Of a stretch of DNA of 64,000 bases, positions 52,930 to 60,993 are shown piece by piece. How positions within the stretch are numbered: position 1 is the stretch's first letter; every line of letters begins with the position of its first letter. This DNA is from Pelagicoccus mobilis (GTDB lineage Bacteria; Verrucomicrobiota; Verrucomicrobiia; Opitutales; Opitutaceae): the NCBI RefSeq assembly GCF_016595505.1, contig NZ_JAENIL010000030.1:34191-98190 (forward strand), given 5' to 3'. The notes beneath the pieces were generated by a model, which was not told the origin of the DNA, did not search any database, and saw only the letters and a list, made by a program, of their open reading frames with translations. A program made the position numbers and the translations under genes.

Positions 52930-53133
52930 GTGAGTACATCTTTCAAAACAACTAAAACGAACAAGCGTTTCCTCGGAGTACGCTTTGCGAGCTGCAATTG
53001 CTACGGCCGTCTTTATCTTAATGATGACGGTGTGGCCTATGTCGGACGTTGTCCGAAGTGCTATACTCCGTTTTCGGTGCGAATCGGAAATGGGGGCACC
53101 GACAGCCGCATGTTTGTGGCGAATTGCCGCTAG
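52930..53133 (+). CDS. Small zinc-ribbon-like protein
   Basis: A 67-residue protein starting at a GTG with a good ribosome site (AGGAGG nine bases upstream). It has two Cys pairs, SCNCYGRLYL and GRCPKCYTPFSV, plus a Cys near the C-terminus, compatible with a zinc ribbon. The second pair (CPKC) is the commonest zinc-knuckle form. It follows the gene at 52425 by 13 bases. Function unknown. Confidence 0.6.
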   Translation: MSTSFKTTKTNKRFLGVRFASCNCYGRLYLNDDGVAYVGRCPKCYTPFSVRIGNGGTDSRMFVANCR

Positions 53134-53146
53134 TTAGATTGCTGCA

Positions 53147-53773
53147 GTGCCGTATTTGATCGCAGGCTTGGTCGCTGCGGTGATCCTTATGCTATTGCCC
53201 CGATTCTTGGGGCGTAGGCATGAACGAATGCTGAAGCAGTACGAGGTTCTGGAGAAGCGATTCGGTCTCGTACGGCAGGTGGCGCAGAGTCGTTGGGGGA
53301 AGGGAATTGGAGAGCATTATTCTCTGAAGGGAGAGAATCGTGGGTATCCGCTTTCTTTGTACAGTCACTTTCGCAAGGTAGCGGGAAGAAAAGTGGAGTG
53401 GACGTCGCTGGTCTTTGAGGCTCTTTTTGTGGAGGACATTGAGCTCTGTATCGAGTTTGAGGGGACGGAGGCGAGTGCTCGCTTCGGCAAGAAGGAGGGC
53501 TTGTCTCGTGTCGAGGTTGCGTGGGGCGCGGACGTGTGGAGCAACGCGGATTTGGCTAAGTATCTTGCTTCGGAAAACTTGCTGGCTCGTATCTCGTCTT
53601 TTTCGAAGAAGGGGAGCTGCGGGGCGGTTCAGCTGAGTAAGGGCTTCATCGAGTACCGTGAAGTCGGCGTGATGGAGTCAGAGGAGCAGCGTCTTCGTTT
53701 TCAGGAAGGCATTTTGCTACTGGCCAATTTATGCGATGCGATTTCGCTCTATATGAGTGAGCGACGGGGGTAG
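53147..53773 (+). CDS. Hypothetical membrane-anchored protein
   Basis: A 208-residue protein starting at a GTG, with one N-terminal hydrophobic helix (about 2-19: LIAGLVAAVILMLLPRFLG). A basic soluble domain follows, with RHERMLKQYEVLEKRFGL and ARFGKKEGLSRVEVAWGADV. The domain looks mixed alpha/beta. No recognised motif. It is 13 bases after the zinc-ribbon-like gene and is probably the last gene of that unit; a repeat follows. Confidence 0.6.
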   Translation: MPYLIAGLVAAVILMLLPRFLGRRHERMLKQYEVLEKRFGLVRQVAQSRWGKGIGEHYSLKGENRGYPLSLYSHFRKVAGRKVEWTSLVFEALFVEDIELCIEFEGTEASARFGKKEGLSRVEVAWGADVWSNADLAKYLASENLLARISSFSKKGSCGAVQLSKGFIEYREVGVMESEEQRLRFQEGILLLANLCDAISLYMSERRG

Positions 53774-53788
53774 CGTTGGTTCGCTTCT

Positions 53789-53864
53789 CGTAGCGCGGCG
53801 CTTTAGCCCGCGTCTGCTCTGGTATGATCCTGCAAGTGATCGCGGGCTGAAGCACCGCGCTACG
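53789..53864. repeat. Palindromic REP-like repeat, copy 1
   Basis: CGTAGCGCGGCGCTTTAGCCCGCG at the left pairs with CGCGGGCTGAAGCACCGCGCTACG at the right around a loop of about 28 bases. The same arms recur at 56338-56409 and start again at 63990. It lies between two convergent genes and could end transcription from both. Confidence 0.85.
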
Positions 53865-53868
53865 GGGT

Positions 53869-55023
53869 CTACCTCAGGGCGTCTACGCCTGCTTTTAGGC
53901 GGCGAAGTCCTTCTTCGAGCGTCGAACGTGGGCAGCCGAAGTTGAGGCGGACGTGCACTTTGCTGTCGAAGGGGACGCCGTCGCTTAGGCCGATGCCGTG
54001 GCTTTCGAAATGGCCGATTGGATCTTTTAGCCCGAGCTTTGAGACATCCATCCAGCTGAGGTAGGTGGCTTCGTGTTGGTAGAGGCCGATTTCTGGAATC
54101 TCGCTCTTTATAAAGTTGTGGATGAGGTCTCGGTTTCCTGCGAGGTAGCGTTGCAGTTCGTCGCGCCAGTCTTGAGCGTAGCGGTAGGCGGCTTCGCAGG
54201 CGGTGTAGCCGAGATTGTTGACCTCGGCCATGATGCCTCGTGTCGCCATGGTGAACTGGCGACGGAGATTTTCGTCAGGGATGATGGCGATGGAGCAACC
54301 TAGACCGGCAAGGTTGTAGGTCTTGCTGGGAGCGATGAAGGTGAAGACGCGTTTGTTGGCTTCTTCTGAAACGGAGGCGAGCGGGATGTGTTTGCGGACG
54401 TCGAGGACGAGTTCGCAGTGGATCTCGTCGGAGCAGCAAATCAGGTCGTGGCGTTCGCAGAATTCGATAACTTTCAGCAGTTCCTCTCTTTCGAAGACGC
54501 GAGCGCAGGGGTTGTGCGGATTGCAGAAGAGGAAGAGCTTTGTGTCTGGAGTGACGGCTGCTTCGAGCGCGTCCCAATCGATGACGTAGCGGTCGCCGTC
54601 GAGCGCCATGGGGGCTTTGACGACGGGGCGTTTCTGGAATTTCGGGCCGAAAATGAAAGGCGGGTAGATCGGGGTGGTGGTGAGCACGTTGTGCTGCGGT
54701 TCGCAGAAGGCGCGGCTGGCAATGTTCAGGCCAACGACAAGCCCTGGAAGCCAGACCAGCCAGCTTGGGTCGATCTTCCAGTTGTACTCGCGTTCTAGCA
54801 TTTCGACGATGGCGTCAGTGCAGGACGGCTCGGGACGGGCGTACCCGAAGATTCCGTGGTCGATGCGTTCGTGCAGGGCGTCGAGCACGACTTCGGGAGC
54901 GTGGAAATCCATGTCCGCCACCCACATGGGGAGGATGTCCTTGTGCTCGTACTTCTGCCATTTCTGGCTGTCGGTCTCGGTGCGGTCGTAGACGGTGTCG
55001 AAGATGGATGGCTCGTTGCTCAT
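53869..55023 (-). CDS. MalY/PatB-type aminotransferase (cystathionine beta-lyase-like)
   Basis: PLP enzyme of aminotransferase class I/II, 384 residues from the ATG at 55023. It begins MSNEPSIFDTVYDRTETDSQ, with WVADMDFHAPEVVLDALHER typical of the MalY/PatB group. Later come NPHNPCARVFEREEL, CSDEIHCELVL (PLP-ring Asp) and FIAPSKTYNLAGLG with the PLP-binding Lys. Members cleave C-S bonds in cystathionine or Cys conjugates. The frame runs 94 codons further upstream to 55305, but that part has no homology pattern and crosses the repeat at 55080. Confidence 0.92.
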   Translation of the reverse strand: MSNEPSIFDTVYDRTETDSQKWQKYEHKDILPMWVADMDFHAPEVVLDALHERIDHGIFGYARPEPSCTDAIVEMLEREYNWKIDPSWLVWLPGLVVGLNIASRAFCEPQHNVLTTTPIYPPFIFGPKFQKRPVVKAPMALDGDRYVIDWDALEAAVTPDTKLFLFCNPHNPCARVFEREELLKVIEFCERHDLICCSDEIHCELVLDVRKHIPLASVSEEANKRVFTFIAPSKTYNLAGLGCSIAIIPDENLRRQFTMATRGIMAEVNNLGYTACEAAYRYAQDWRDELQRYLAGNRDLIHNFIKSEIPEIGLYQHEATYLSWMDVSKLGLKDPIGHFESHGIGLSDGVPFDSKVHVRLNFGCPRSTLEEGLRRLKAGVDALR

Positions 55024-55079
55024 AACTGACTGAGCAAAGAGGCGAAACCGTGGCGGCTTGTAAACGTGAAAAGTGGATT

Positions 55080-55161
55080 GGGTAGGGCTCGACCGCCGTG
55101 GCGAGCCGCATCGTGTGGTGCGTGCTTGTGGTTCTGTCCGCACGACGGTCGGACCCTGCCA
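55080..55161. repeat. Inverted repeat related to the 32398 element
   Basis: GGGTAGGGCTCGACCGCCGTGG on the left faces CGCACGACGGTCGGACCCTGCC on the right, giving an imperfect stem with a 30-base loop. The outer GGTAGGGC block is shared with the ends of the element at 32398-32656. It lies in the 329-base gap between the divergent aminotransferase and Hsp20 genes, which otherwise holds only A/T-rich promoter sequence near 55200-55320. Confidence 0.6.
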
Positions 55162-55352
55162 ATTGCTCGTTTCAGGTGTGCGGTGTCCCGGACGAGGGTT
55201 CTTAATTGTGTGACAATATGACTCTCTAGGGTTTTGGTCGGTTTTGTAAGTCGTTGTTGTGCAGTGTAAAGGACTCTTTTGGCGGTTGGTATCAAAAGTG
55301 CACAATAGATGGCATCGAACAACTCACACGAATTCTAAAAGGAGGAAAAACA

Positions 55353-55802
55353 ATGACATACTTAAACAGCTACAACACTCGTCGTAACGCGCTCAACTGG
55401 CCATCTAGCTTTGGAAGCTTGGAGAAGCAGTTGGACTCTATCTTCGCTGGTTTCCCGAGCTTCTTCGATCTTGAGAAGAACGTGGGGAGTCTCGGAACCG
55501 AATCGGGAGTGAAGGTTCGCTGGTACGAGCAGGGGGATGGCTACTTGGCTCGCCTCGATTTGCCAGGCGCTCGCAAGGAAGACATCTCGCTGGAGATTGA
55601 AGATGGCTACCTGAAGGTGACTGCCACTCGCAAGTTCGAGTCAGACGACAAGCAAGGCTCTTCATTTGAATACAGCAAGAGCTTCAACGTTCCCGAGGAC
55701 GTTGATGCGGAAAAGATCTCAGCGACTTACGAGGATGGCGTGCTGAGTTTGAATTTGCCGAAGGGTGAAAAGGCCAAGCCTCGCCAGATCAGCGTTAACT
55801 AA
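55353..55802 (+). CDS. Small heat shock protein, Hsp20 family (first copy)
   Basis: ATP-independent chaperone that holds unfolding proteins. The 149-residue product has an N-terminal helix region with IFAGFPSFFDLEK, the alpha-crystallin domain from about 50 to 140 (YLARLDLPGARKEDISLEIE), and the closing DGVLSLNLPKGEK, the GVL motif. The start at 55353 has a strong ribosome site, AAAAGGAGG. A frame extending upstream to 55254 is rejected. Confidence 0.95.
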   Translation: MTYLNSYNTRRNALNWPSSFGSLEKQLDSIFAGFPSFFDLEKNVGSLGTESGVKVRWYEQGDGYLARLDLPGARKEDISLEIEDGYLKVTATRKFESDDKQGSSFEYSKSFNVPEDVDAEKISATYEDGVLSLNLPKGEKAKPRQISVN

Positions 55803-55857
55803 AAGCGCCGCAAACTTAGAAAACTAAAATTAACGAAACACTTTAAGGAGGAAAAAC

Positions 55858-56268
55858 ATGACAACTTTAAACGTAACGAAGAACACTAAGACTGAATGCC
55901 CAACTGCTTGCCAAGCGGAGGCCGGGGACGCCAAACGCGTACGAAACGTAAGGCCACAATATCGTGTCCGGGAATTGGATACGGAGTTTGTGGTGACGGT
56001 CGATGTGCCGGGTGTCGCCAAGGAGGCCGTGGATGTATCGCTTGTAGACGGCGTGCTAGAGATCTCGGGTACGCGGTCGTGGGCGCAACGCGGGGATTGG
56101 AAGCCGCTGGCAGGCGTGTCGGAAGATGACGTTGTCTACCGTTTGCGCCTGGCGATCGGGGACGAGGTCGATGGCGAAAAGATATCGGCTGATCTCAATG
56201 CGGGTGTTCTTAAGCTCACTTTAGCAAAAGCAGAGGATAAAAAGCCGCGCCGGATCGCTGTGAACTAG
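55858..56268 (+). CDS. Small heat shock protein, Hsp20 family (second copy)
   Basis: A 136-residue protein with the alpha-crystallin domain (VVTVDVPGVAKEAVDVSLVD) and the end AGVLKLTLAKAEDKK. It has a short N-terminus with several Cys (CPTACQAEAGDAK), unlike the first copy. Its ribosome site, AAGGAGGAAAAAC, is nearly identical to that of the gene before, so the pair looks like a diverged tandem duplicate in one operon. A terminator follows. Confidence 0.92.
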   Translation: MTTLNVTKNTKTECPTACQAEAGDAKRVRNVRPQYRVRELDTEFVVTVDVPGVAKEAVDVSLVDGVLEISGTRSWAQRGDWKPLAGVSEDDVVYRLRLAIGDEVDGEKISADLNAGVLKLTLAKAEDKKPRRIAVN

Positions 56269-56299
56269 CGATAGCGGTTGTGGTTTAAGGGAAGGAGGG

Positions 56300-56332
56300 A
56301 GCCGGTCTCGCGAAAGCGGGGCCGGCTTTTTT
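56300..56332 (+). terminator. Intrinsic terminator after the Hsp20 pair
   Basis: AGCCGGTCTCGC, loop GAAA, GCGGGGCCGGCT followed by six T. It ends the two-gene Hsp20 operon just before a REP-like repeat. Confidence 0.85.
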
Positions 56333-56337
56333 GTGTC

Positions 56338-56409
56338 CGTAGCGCGGAGCTTTAGCCCGCGTAGTAGAGGTGCACGAGTATTGGTCGCGGGCTGAAGCAC
56401 CGCGCTACG
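56338..56409. repeat. Palindromic REP-like repeat, copy 2
   Basis: CGTAGCGCGGAGCTTTAGCCCGCG pairs with CGCGGGCTGAAGCACCGCGCTACG. The arms differ by one base from copy 1; the loop sequence is unrelated, so the arms are under constraint or recently copied. Confidence 0.85.
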
Positions 56410-56464
56410 GGTTGGATTCAAGCTTGTCTCCCGAGTGGGCTCAGGTTTGTGGTAGAGGGACGTT

Positions 56465-57703
56465 ATGAGGAAATTTTGGATACTCGCTCTGTGTGCTCTT
56501 GGACTCTTTGTTAACTCGACCCTTTTCGGCCAGGAGCAGGAAGCGGCAACTCCCGCTCAAGAGGTGGCGCAGGAAGGGCAGACCTTTTCGGAAGTGCGTG
56601 AAGAGGCTCTGCAGAAGTTCAGTCAACTGACGGATATTGATTTGGGGGGGAATTCGGGCGCTCGCCTTTTCTTTTTCTTCCTTTTGCTTTTTGGCACCTT
56701 TGTCGCCCGCAAGATTGTGGTAGGCATTTATGTTCGTTGGTTTCACAGGGCGGCGGAGAAAACGTCTTGGGCGTTCGACGATAAGTTGATTCCGGCAATG
56801 ACAGGCCCGATCGGGGCGATGGTCTATGTGATCGGTTTCTTTCTCTCCATTTCCATATTGAGCTTATCGCCAACTATGGACGTCGTGATTTTGCGAATCT
56901 TCCAGGCCTCGACGATGACGGTGCTTTTCTGGGGATTGTTGCGGGTGGTCGACGTGATGGCCGAGGTGATGGTGGATGTGGCCAAGGAGAGGGATCACAG
57001 CGTTTATCACTTCATCCCGCTTATTAAGAAGACGGCCCGCATTTTTCTGATCGTGGTCGCGGTGGTGCTGGTTGTTCAGAACCTCGGTTACTCGGTTGGC
57101 TCGCTGCTTGCCGGTATGGGGATCGGCGGTTTGGCTCTCGCCTTGGCGGCTCAGGAGTCGTTGGCGAACTTCTTTGGTTCGGTGAGCATCGTGGCGGATC
57201 GGCCCTTCAAGGTAGGGGACTGGATTCAGGTTGGCAGCAAGGTCGATGGAGACGTGGAGGAGATCGGTCTGAGATCGACGAAGGTGCGTACTTGGTCCAA
57301 GTCGCTGATGACGATTCCCAACAAGGTGCTGGCTAACGAGATCATCGAGAACTGGAGCCGTATGCCCAAGCGCCGAGTGAAGCAGTACATCGGCGTCAAC
57401 TATAGCACGTCGCCGGAGAATATGGAGGGCTTGGTGGAGGACATCAAGAAGCTGCTGAGGGAAGACGAGGGGGTGAACCAGGATTTCATTTTGGTGAACT
57501 TCACCGACTTTGGGGAGAGCGCCTTGCAGATCCTTGTCTACTACTTCACTTCGACCACAGCCTGGCTGCCGCACATGGACATTCGCCAAAGGGTGAACTT
57601 AAAGATCATGAAGGCCGTGGAGGCTCGAGGCTCCTCTATCGCGTTCCCGACGCGTACGCTGCATATCGAAGGCGGTTTGCCGCAGCTTTCGGGCGACGAA
57701 TAG
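56465..57703 (+). CDS. Small-conductance mechanosensitive channel, MscS family
   Basis: Osmotic safety valve of the inner membrane. The 412-residue protein has a signal peptide (about 1-23), a helical periplasmic region, and three or four membrane helices between about 75 and 230. The MscS pore and beta domain follow: SLLAGMGIGGLALALAAQES, LANFFGSVSIVADRPFKVGD and the LRSTKVRTWSKSLMTIPNKV segment. The C-terminal domain is normal. It is monocistronic; the 330-base gap after it holds a possible small ORF and a terminator. Confidence 0.93.
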   Translation: MRKFWILALCALGLFVNSTLFGQEQEAATPAQEVAQEGQTFSEVREEALQKFSQLTDIDLGGNSGARLFFFFLLLFGTFVARKIVVGIYVRWFHRAAEKTSWAFDDKLIPAMTGPIGAMVYVIGFFLSISILSLSPTMDVVILRIFQASTMTVLFWGLLRVVDVMAEVMVDVAKERDHSVYHFIPLIKKTARIFLIVVAVVLVVQNLGYSVGSLLAGMGIGGLALALAAQESLANFFGSVSIVADRPFKVGDWIQVGSKVDGDVEEIGLRSTKVRTWSKSLMTIPNKVLANEIIENWSRMPKRRVKQYIGVNYSTSPENMEGLVEDIKKLLREDEGVNQDFILVNFTDFGESALQILVYYFTSTTAWLPHMDIRQRVNLKIMKAVEARGSSIAFPTRTLHIEGGLPQLSGDE

Positions 57704-57838
57704 GCGGCATTGTTCCAGTTCTGTGCCCTGATAGAGATAACCTGATAGGGATACTATCGAGACGTCGTTTTTCTAGCACCTAGGTAGAGCGTAAAAACAT
57801 TAAAAACTGTGTAAAATATCAAATTTTTTACATTCGTA

Positions 57839-57940
57839 ATGTTAAACCGATTGCTCCGAACCCTGATTCCGTTATCTCTTTTTCTTATCGACGCGATAAG
57901 TAACCCAAACGCCCTCGTCGACAGCGGCCCTGCCGTCTAA
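57839..57940 (+). CDS. Possible 33-residue small protein or structured RNA
   Basis: ATG to TAA gives a 33-residue peptide with a hydrophobic basic start (MLNRLLRTLIPLSLFLIDAI) and a polar end (NPNALVDSGPAV). The coding part holds a hairpin CTTATCG-ACG-CGATAAG (about 57883-57900) and a TAAAAT box precedes it (about 57812). A clear terminator follows at 57969. There is no good ribosome site, so this may instead be a small RNA. Low confidence. Confidence 0.3.
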   Translation: MLNRLLRTLIPLSLFLIDAISNPNALVDSGPAV

Positions 57941-57968
57941 TCCACTTTCTTTATGTTGTTTGGGAGAA

Positions 57969-57995
57969 GTCCGGTCCCTTCGGGGACCGGGCTTT
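57969..57995 (+). terminator. Intrinsic terminator
   Basis: GTCCGGTCCC, TTCG tetraloop, GGGACCGGGC, then TTTATT. A stable UUCG-type hairpin. It lies 266 bases after mscS and 29 bases after the possible small ORF, and 38 bases before the end of the convergent methyltransferase gene. Confidence 0.85.
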
Positions 57996-58033
57996 ATTCC
58001 TTTTGGGAGGGACGGTTGGGCGGGCGATGTCCG

Positions 58034-58753
58034 CTACTGTTTTCTAAGCTGCCCTACTACGATCGGCTGTAGCTGTAGTCCAACGGGCATCCAATTGGCT
58101 TGGAAGCCTGCGCGTTCAAGCTCTTGGTTCATCTCCTCTTTTGTGAAGAGGCCAAGTCGGTGGCTTTCGTTCAGCCGATGGGTTTGGTCGCCCGAGCGCA
58201 CTTCGTAATCTATATTTATGATGGATACGGTGCCGTCGGTATCGCCGGTTCGAGTCCGCTGGATGGTTTCGCCCGAGTTTGTGTCCGTCGTTTCAATAAC
58301 GTCCACTTGCCCCGGCCGCCAGACGTCAGGCGTGATCCAAGGTTCGAGAATGAGCCAACCTTTGGGTTTGAGATGGCGGGCGAAGCAACTGAGGGCGTCT
58401 CTAAGGCCGGTGAGTGTCTCGACGTAGCCGATCGAGCTGAAGAGGCAGAGCAGGCAGTCGTATTGGCCAGGTAGATTAAAGCGTCGCATGTCTGCGACCT
58501 CGAAGCGGGCTTGCGGCGACTTTTTCTGGGCGATTTTCACGAAGCCCGGCTGGATGTCTAGTCCGTCCACTTGGTAGCCAAAGTCGCGGTTGAGCCGGAA
58601 GGCGTGTTCTCCGGTGCCGCATCCGATGTCGAGCAAGTGCTGCGGTCGGGGCGAAATTCGGCGGAGCAGGGAGTCGATTTTACCCGCCTCTTCTCCGTAA
58701 TCCTTAAGATCACGGTAGATCAAATCGTAATAATCGGTGGAACGGGTGTACAT
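58034..58753 (-). CDS. SAM-dependent class I methyltransferase
   Basis: A 239-residue protein starting MYTRSTDYYDLIYRDLKDYG, with motif I HLLDIGCGTGEHAFRL, the acidic VDGLDIQPGFV motif, and a LLCLFSSIGYVETLTGL segment. A later part GDTDGTVSIINIDYEVR is the insertion common to the small-molecule methyltransferase type. The ATG at 58753 is preceded by AAGGTG; a frame opening at 58873 is rejected because it has no such pattern. Substrate unknown. It diverges from the ABC transporter genes. Confidence 0.85.
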   Translation of the reverse strand: MYTRSTDYYDLIYRDLKDYGEEAGKIDSLLRRISPRPQHLLDIGCGTGEHAFRLNRDFGYQVDGLDIQPGFVKIAQKKSPQARFEVADMRRFNLPGQYDCLLCLFSSIGYVETLTGLRDALSCFARHLKPKGWLILEPWITPDVWRPGQVDVIETTDTNSGETIQRTRTGDTDGTVSIINIDYEVRSGDQTHRLNESHRLGLFTKEEMNQELERAGFQANWMPVGLQLQPIVVGQLRKQ

Positions 58754-58893
58754 TTTTGTGCACCTTATAATCCCTATAAGGCGATACAAGCCAATCAGGG
58801 GCTTCAGCGGGCAAGTTGCTAGTTTACCGGACTTGCTTTTTAGGGAAATGCCCTCCCTTATTTGCACTTTCATTTCATTACGTACGATAAGTT

Positions 58894-59910
58894 ATGCGCG
58901 ACTACTTTCTTCGGAGACTGCTGCTGATACCACCGACCTTGATCGGGGTGACTATGATCGTCTTCGCTATCACTCGATTTGTGCCTGGAGGCCCCTTTGA
59001 GCGAATGCTGATGACCGCCCAGATGGCAGCCCAAGAAGGCGGCGGAGGAGGTGCGAACCGCGGGGCGGCGCTCTCGGAGGAGCAGATCGAGAACATGAAG
59101 GCCTACTTTGGTTTGGATAAACCTTGGTACGTGGCTTATGCCGGCTGGCTCGGCAAGGTGGTGCAGGGCGATCTTGGCACCTCTAATATCTATAACGATT
59201 CCGTGTGGAGCATGATCAAGGAGCGTCTGCCGGTATCGTTTTTTTATGGAGGGATGACGTTGCTCATCACCTACGCGGTTTGTATTCCGCTAGGGGTGGT
59301 CAAAGCGATAAAACACATGACCTTCATCGACAACGCCACCTCGGTTGTAATTTTTAGTGGATACGCGATTCCTGGCTATGTGTTAGGATCGTTGCTGGTG
59401 GTGTATCCAGCGGCGCGGTGGGGCTGGTTCCCTATCTCAGGTTTCCATAGTTTCGACTTTGAATACATGACGACTTGGGAGAAGATCGTGGATCTCTTCC
59501 ATCACGGCGCTCTTCCTCTAACCTGTTATCTCATCGGCAGTTTCGCGTTTGTGACGTTGCTCATGAAGAATCACCTTCTGGAGAACTTAGCCGCGGACTA
59601 TGTTCGTACTGCGGTAGCGAAGGGAGTTAGTTTCAAGTCTGCTGTATTCAAGCATGCGCTACGAAACTCCCTGATACCGATCGCGACGAACTTCGGTCAG
59701 AGTTTCACCATATTTGTAACGGGCTCCTTCCTGATCGAGACGATTTTCGATATCGATGGCCTCGGGTTGCTGGGGTATTCCTCCACGCTTGAGCGTGATT
59801 ATCCGATCGTGATGGGGGTTCTTCTCATTTCGTCCATCTTCATGCTTGTGGGGAATTTGGTAGGCGACGCGTTGGTCGCCCTGGCTGATCCTCGGGTACG
59901 ATTCAAGTAG
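58894..59910 (+). CDS. Peptide ABC transporter permease, YejB/OppB-like
   Basis: Inner-membrane permease of 338 residues with about six helices. It starts MRDYFLRRLLLIPPTLIGVT and carries FVPGGPFERM, typical of OppB/DppB, with a Gly-rich insertion (EGGGGGAN) after it, and LGLDKPWYVAYAGWLGKVVQ-type sequence. The EAA loop that meets the ATPase is DYVRTAVAKGVSFKSAVFKH. It is the first gene of the transporter operon. The arrangement permease-permease-binding protein-ATPase resembles YejABEF more than OppABCDF. Confidence 0.92.
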   Translation: MRDYFLRRLLLIPPTLIGVTMIVFAITRFVPGGPFERMLMTAQMAAQEGGGGGANRGAALSEEQIENMKAYFGLDKPWYVAYAGWLGKVVQGDLGTSNIYNDSVWSMIKERLPVSFFYGGMTLLITYAVCIPLGVVKAIKHMTFIDNATSVVIFSGYAIPGYVLGSLLVVYPAARWGWFPISGFHSFDFEYMTTWEKIVDLFHHGALPLTCYLIGSFAFVTLLMKNHLLENLAADYVRTAVAKGVSFKSAVFKHALRNSLIPIATNFGQSFTIFVTGSFLIETIFDIDGLGLLGYSSTLERDYPIVMGVLLISSIFMLVGNLVGDALVALADPRVRFK

Positions 59911-59929
59911 ACCAGTTTTCCGCGTCACG

Positions 59930-60982
59930 ATGTTGAAGTTTAAACTCAATCCGATCACCCGTAAGAAGCTGGAACGCTTCCGTTCCAACCGCCGGGGTTT
60001 TTATTCGCTGATCATTTTTAGCATCCTGTCTCTGCTCGCCGTGTTTGCGGAGCTTTGGGTAAGCAACCGAGCTCTGATTGTAAGCTACGAGGGTGAGTGG
60101 TACTTCCCGACTTACACTGACCAGAAGTCGGGAGCTGAATTTGGCGAGGACTATACCTTCGAGGCGAACTACAGGGATCTCGCCAAGAAGTGGAAAGAGG
60201 AGGGGAGCGATAACTGGGTCTTGTTGCCGCTCGTGCCTTACGGGCCGAACGAGAGCGATTTTCAGGAAGGCAAATTCCCGCCTTTCGAGCCTTCGTTCGC
60301 GGACCGACATTATCTCGGCACGGACAAGACTGCTCGCGATGTGCTGGCTCGCTTGGTTTATGGTTTTCGAATCGTGCTCGGCTTTTCGGTTGGCTACGTG
60401 AGCTTGGTTTATCTGATCGGCGTCGGGATCGGTTGTTCGATGGGCTACTTTGGCGGCAAATTCGATTTGCTGGGCCAACGCCTGATCGAGATTTGGTCGA
60501 ACATCCCGTTCCTCTACGTGGTCATTATCGTGGCGTCCGTCACTACGCCGAGTTTCTGGAAACTGCTCTTGATCGTGGTCGCCTTTTCCTGGACGGGCAT
60601 GACTTTCTACATGCGTTCGGGAGCTTACAAAGAGAAGGCGCGTGACTATGTGGCGGCGGCCGAGGCTTTGGGCGCTGGAAACGGGCGTATCATCTTCAAA
60701 CACGTGCTGCCGAATTCGCTTTCGACTCTGGTCACGTTCATCCCGTTTACGGTGGCGGCGGCGATCACGAGCCTTACGGCTCTCGACTTTTTGAACTTTG
60801 GTTTGCCGGTTCCCACTCCGAGTTGGGGTGAGCTTTTGAAGCAAGGAACTACCAATTTGCACGCTCCATGGATCGTATTGTCTGCCTTCGGCGCAATGGT
60901 CTTGGTGCTCTTGCTCGTCACTTTCATCGGAGAAGCGATTCGTGAAGCCTTCGATCCCAAGAAATTCACCCTTTACCAGTAG
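59930..60982 (+). CDS. Peptide ABC transporter permease, YejE/OppC-like
   Basis: Second permease, 350 residues, starting at 59930. It has FRSNRRGFYSLIIFSILSLL at the N-terminus, a long periplasmic loop (about 45-130) characteristic of YejE, then YLGTDKTARDVLARLVYGFR and the EAA loop DYVAAAEALGAGNGRIIFKH. It ends EAFDPKKFTLYQ. It follows the first permease by 19 bases. Confidence 0.92.
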   Translation: MLKFKLNPITRKKLERFRSNRRGFYSLIIFSILSLLAVFAELWVSNRALIVSYEGEWYFPTYTDQKSGAEFGEDYTFEANYRDLAKKWKEEGSDNWVLLPLVPYGPNESDFQEGKFPPFEPSFADRHYLGTDKTARDVLARLVYGFRIVLGFSVGYVSLVYLIGVGIGCSMGYFGGKFDLLGQRLIEIWSNIPFLYVVIIVASVTTPSFWKLLLIVVAFSWTGMTFYMRSGAYKEKARDYVAAAEALGAGNGRIIFKHVLPNSLSTLVTFIPFTVAAAITSLTALDFLNFGLPVPTPSWGELLKQGTTNLHAPWIVLSAFGAMVLVLLLVTFIGEAIREAFDPKKFTLYQ

Positions 60983-60993
60983 GAGTTAGGAAA

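Noticed and set aside
55024..55305. Upstream extension of the aminotransferase frame
   Set aside because: It crosses an inverted repeat and lacks family sequence; homologous sequence begins at the ATG at 55023.
58754..58873. Upstream extension of the second methyltransferase frame
   Set aside because: The ATG at 58753 has a ribosome site and begins the family pattern.
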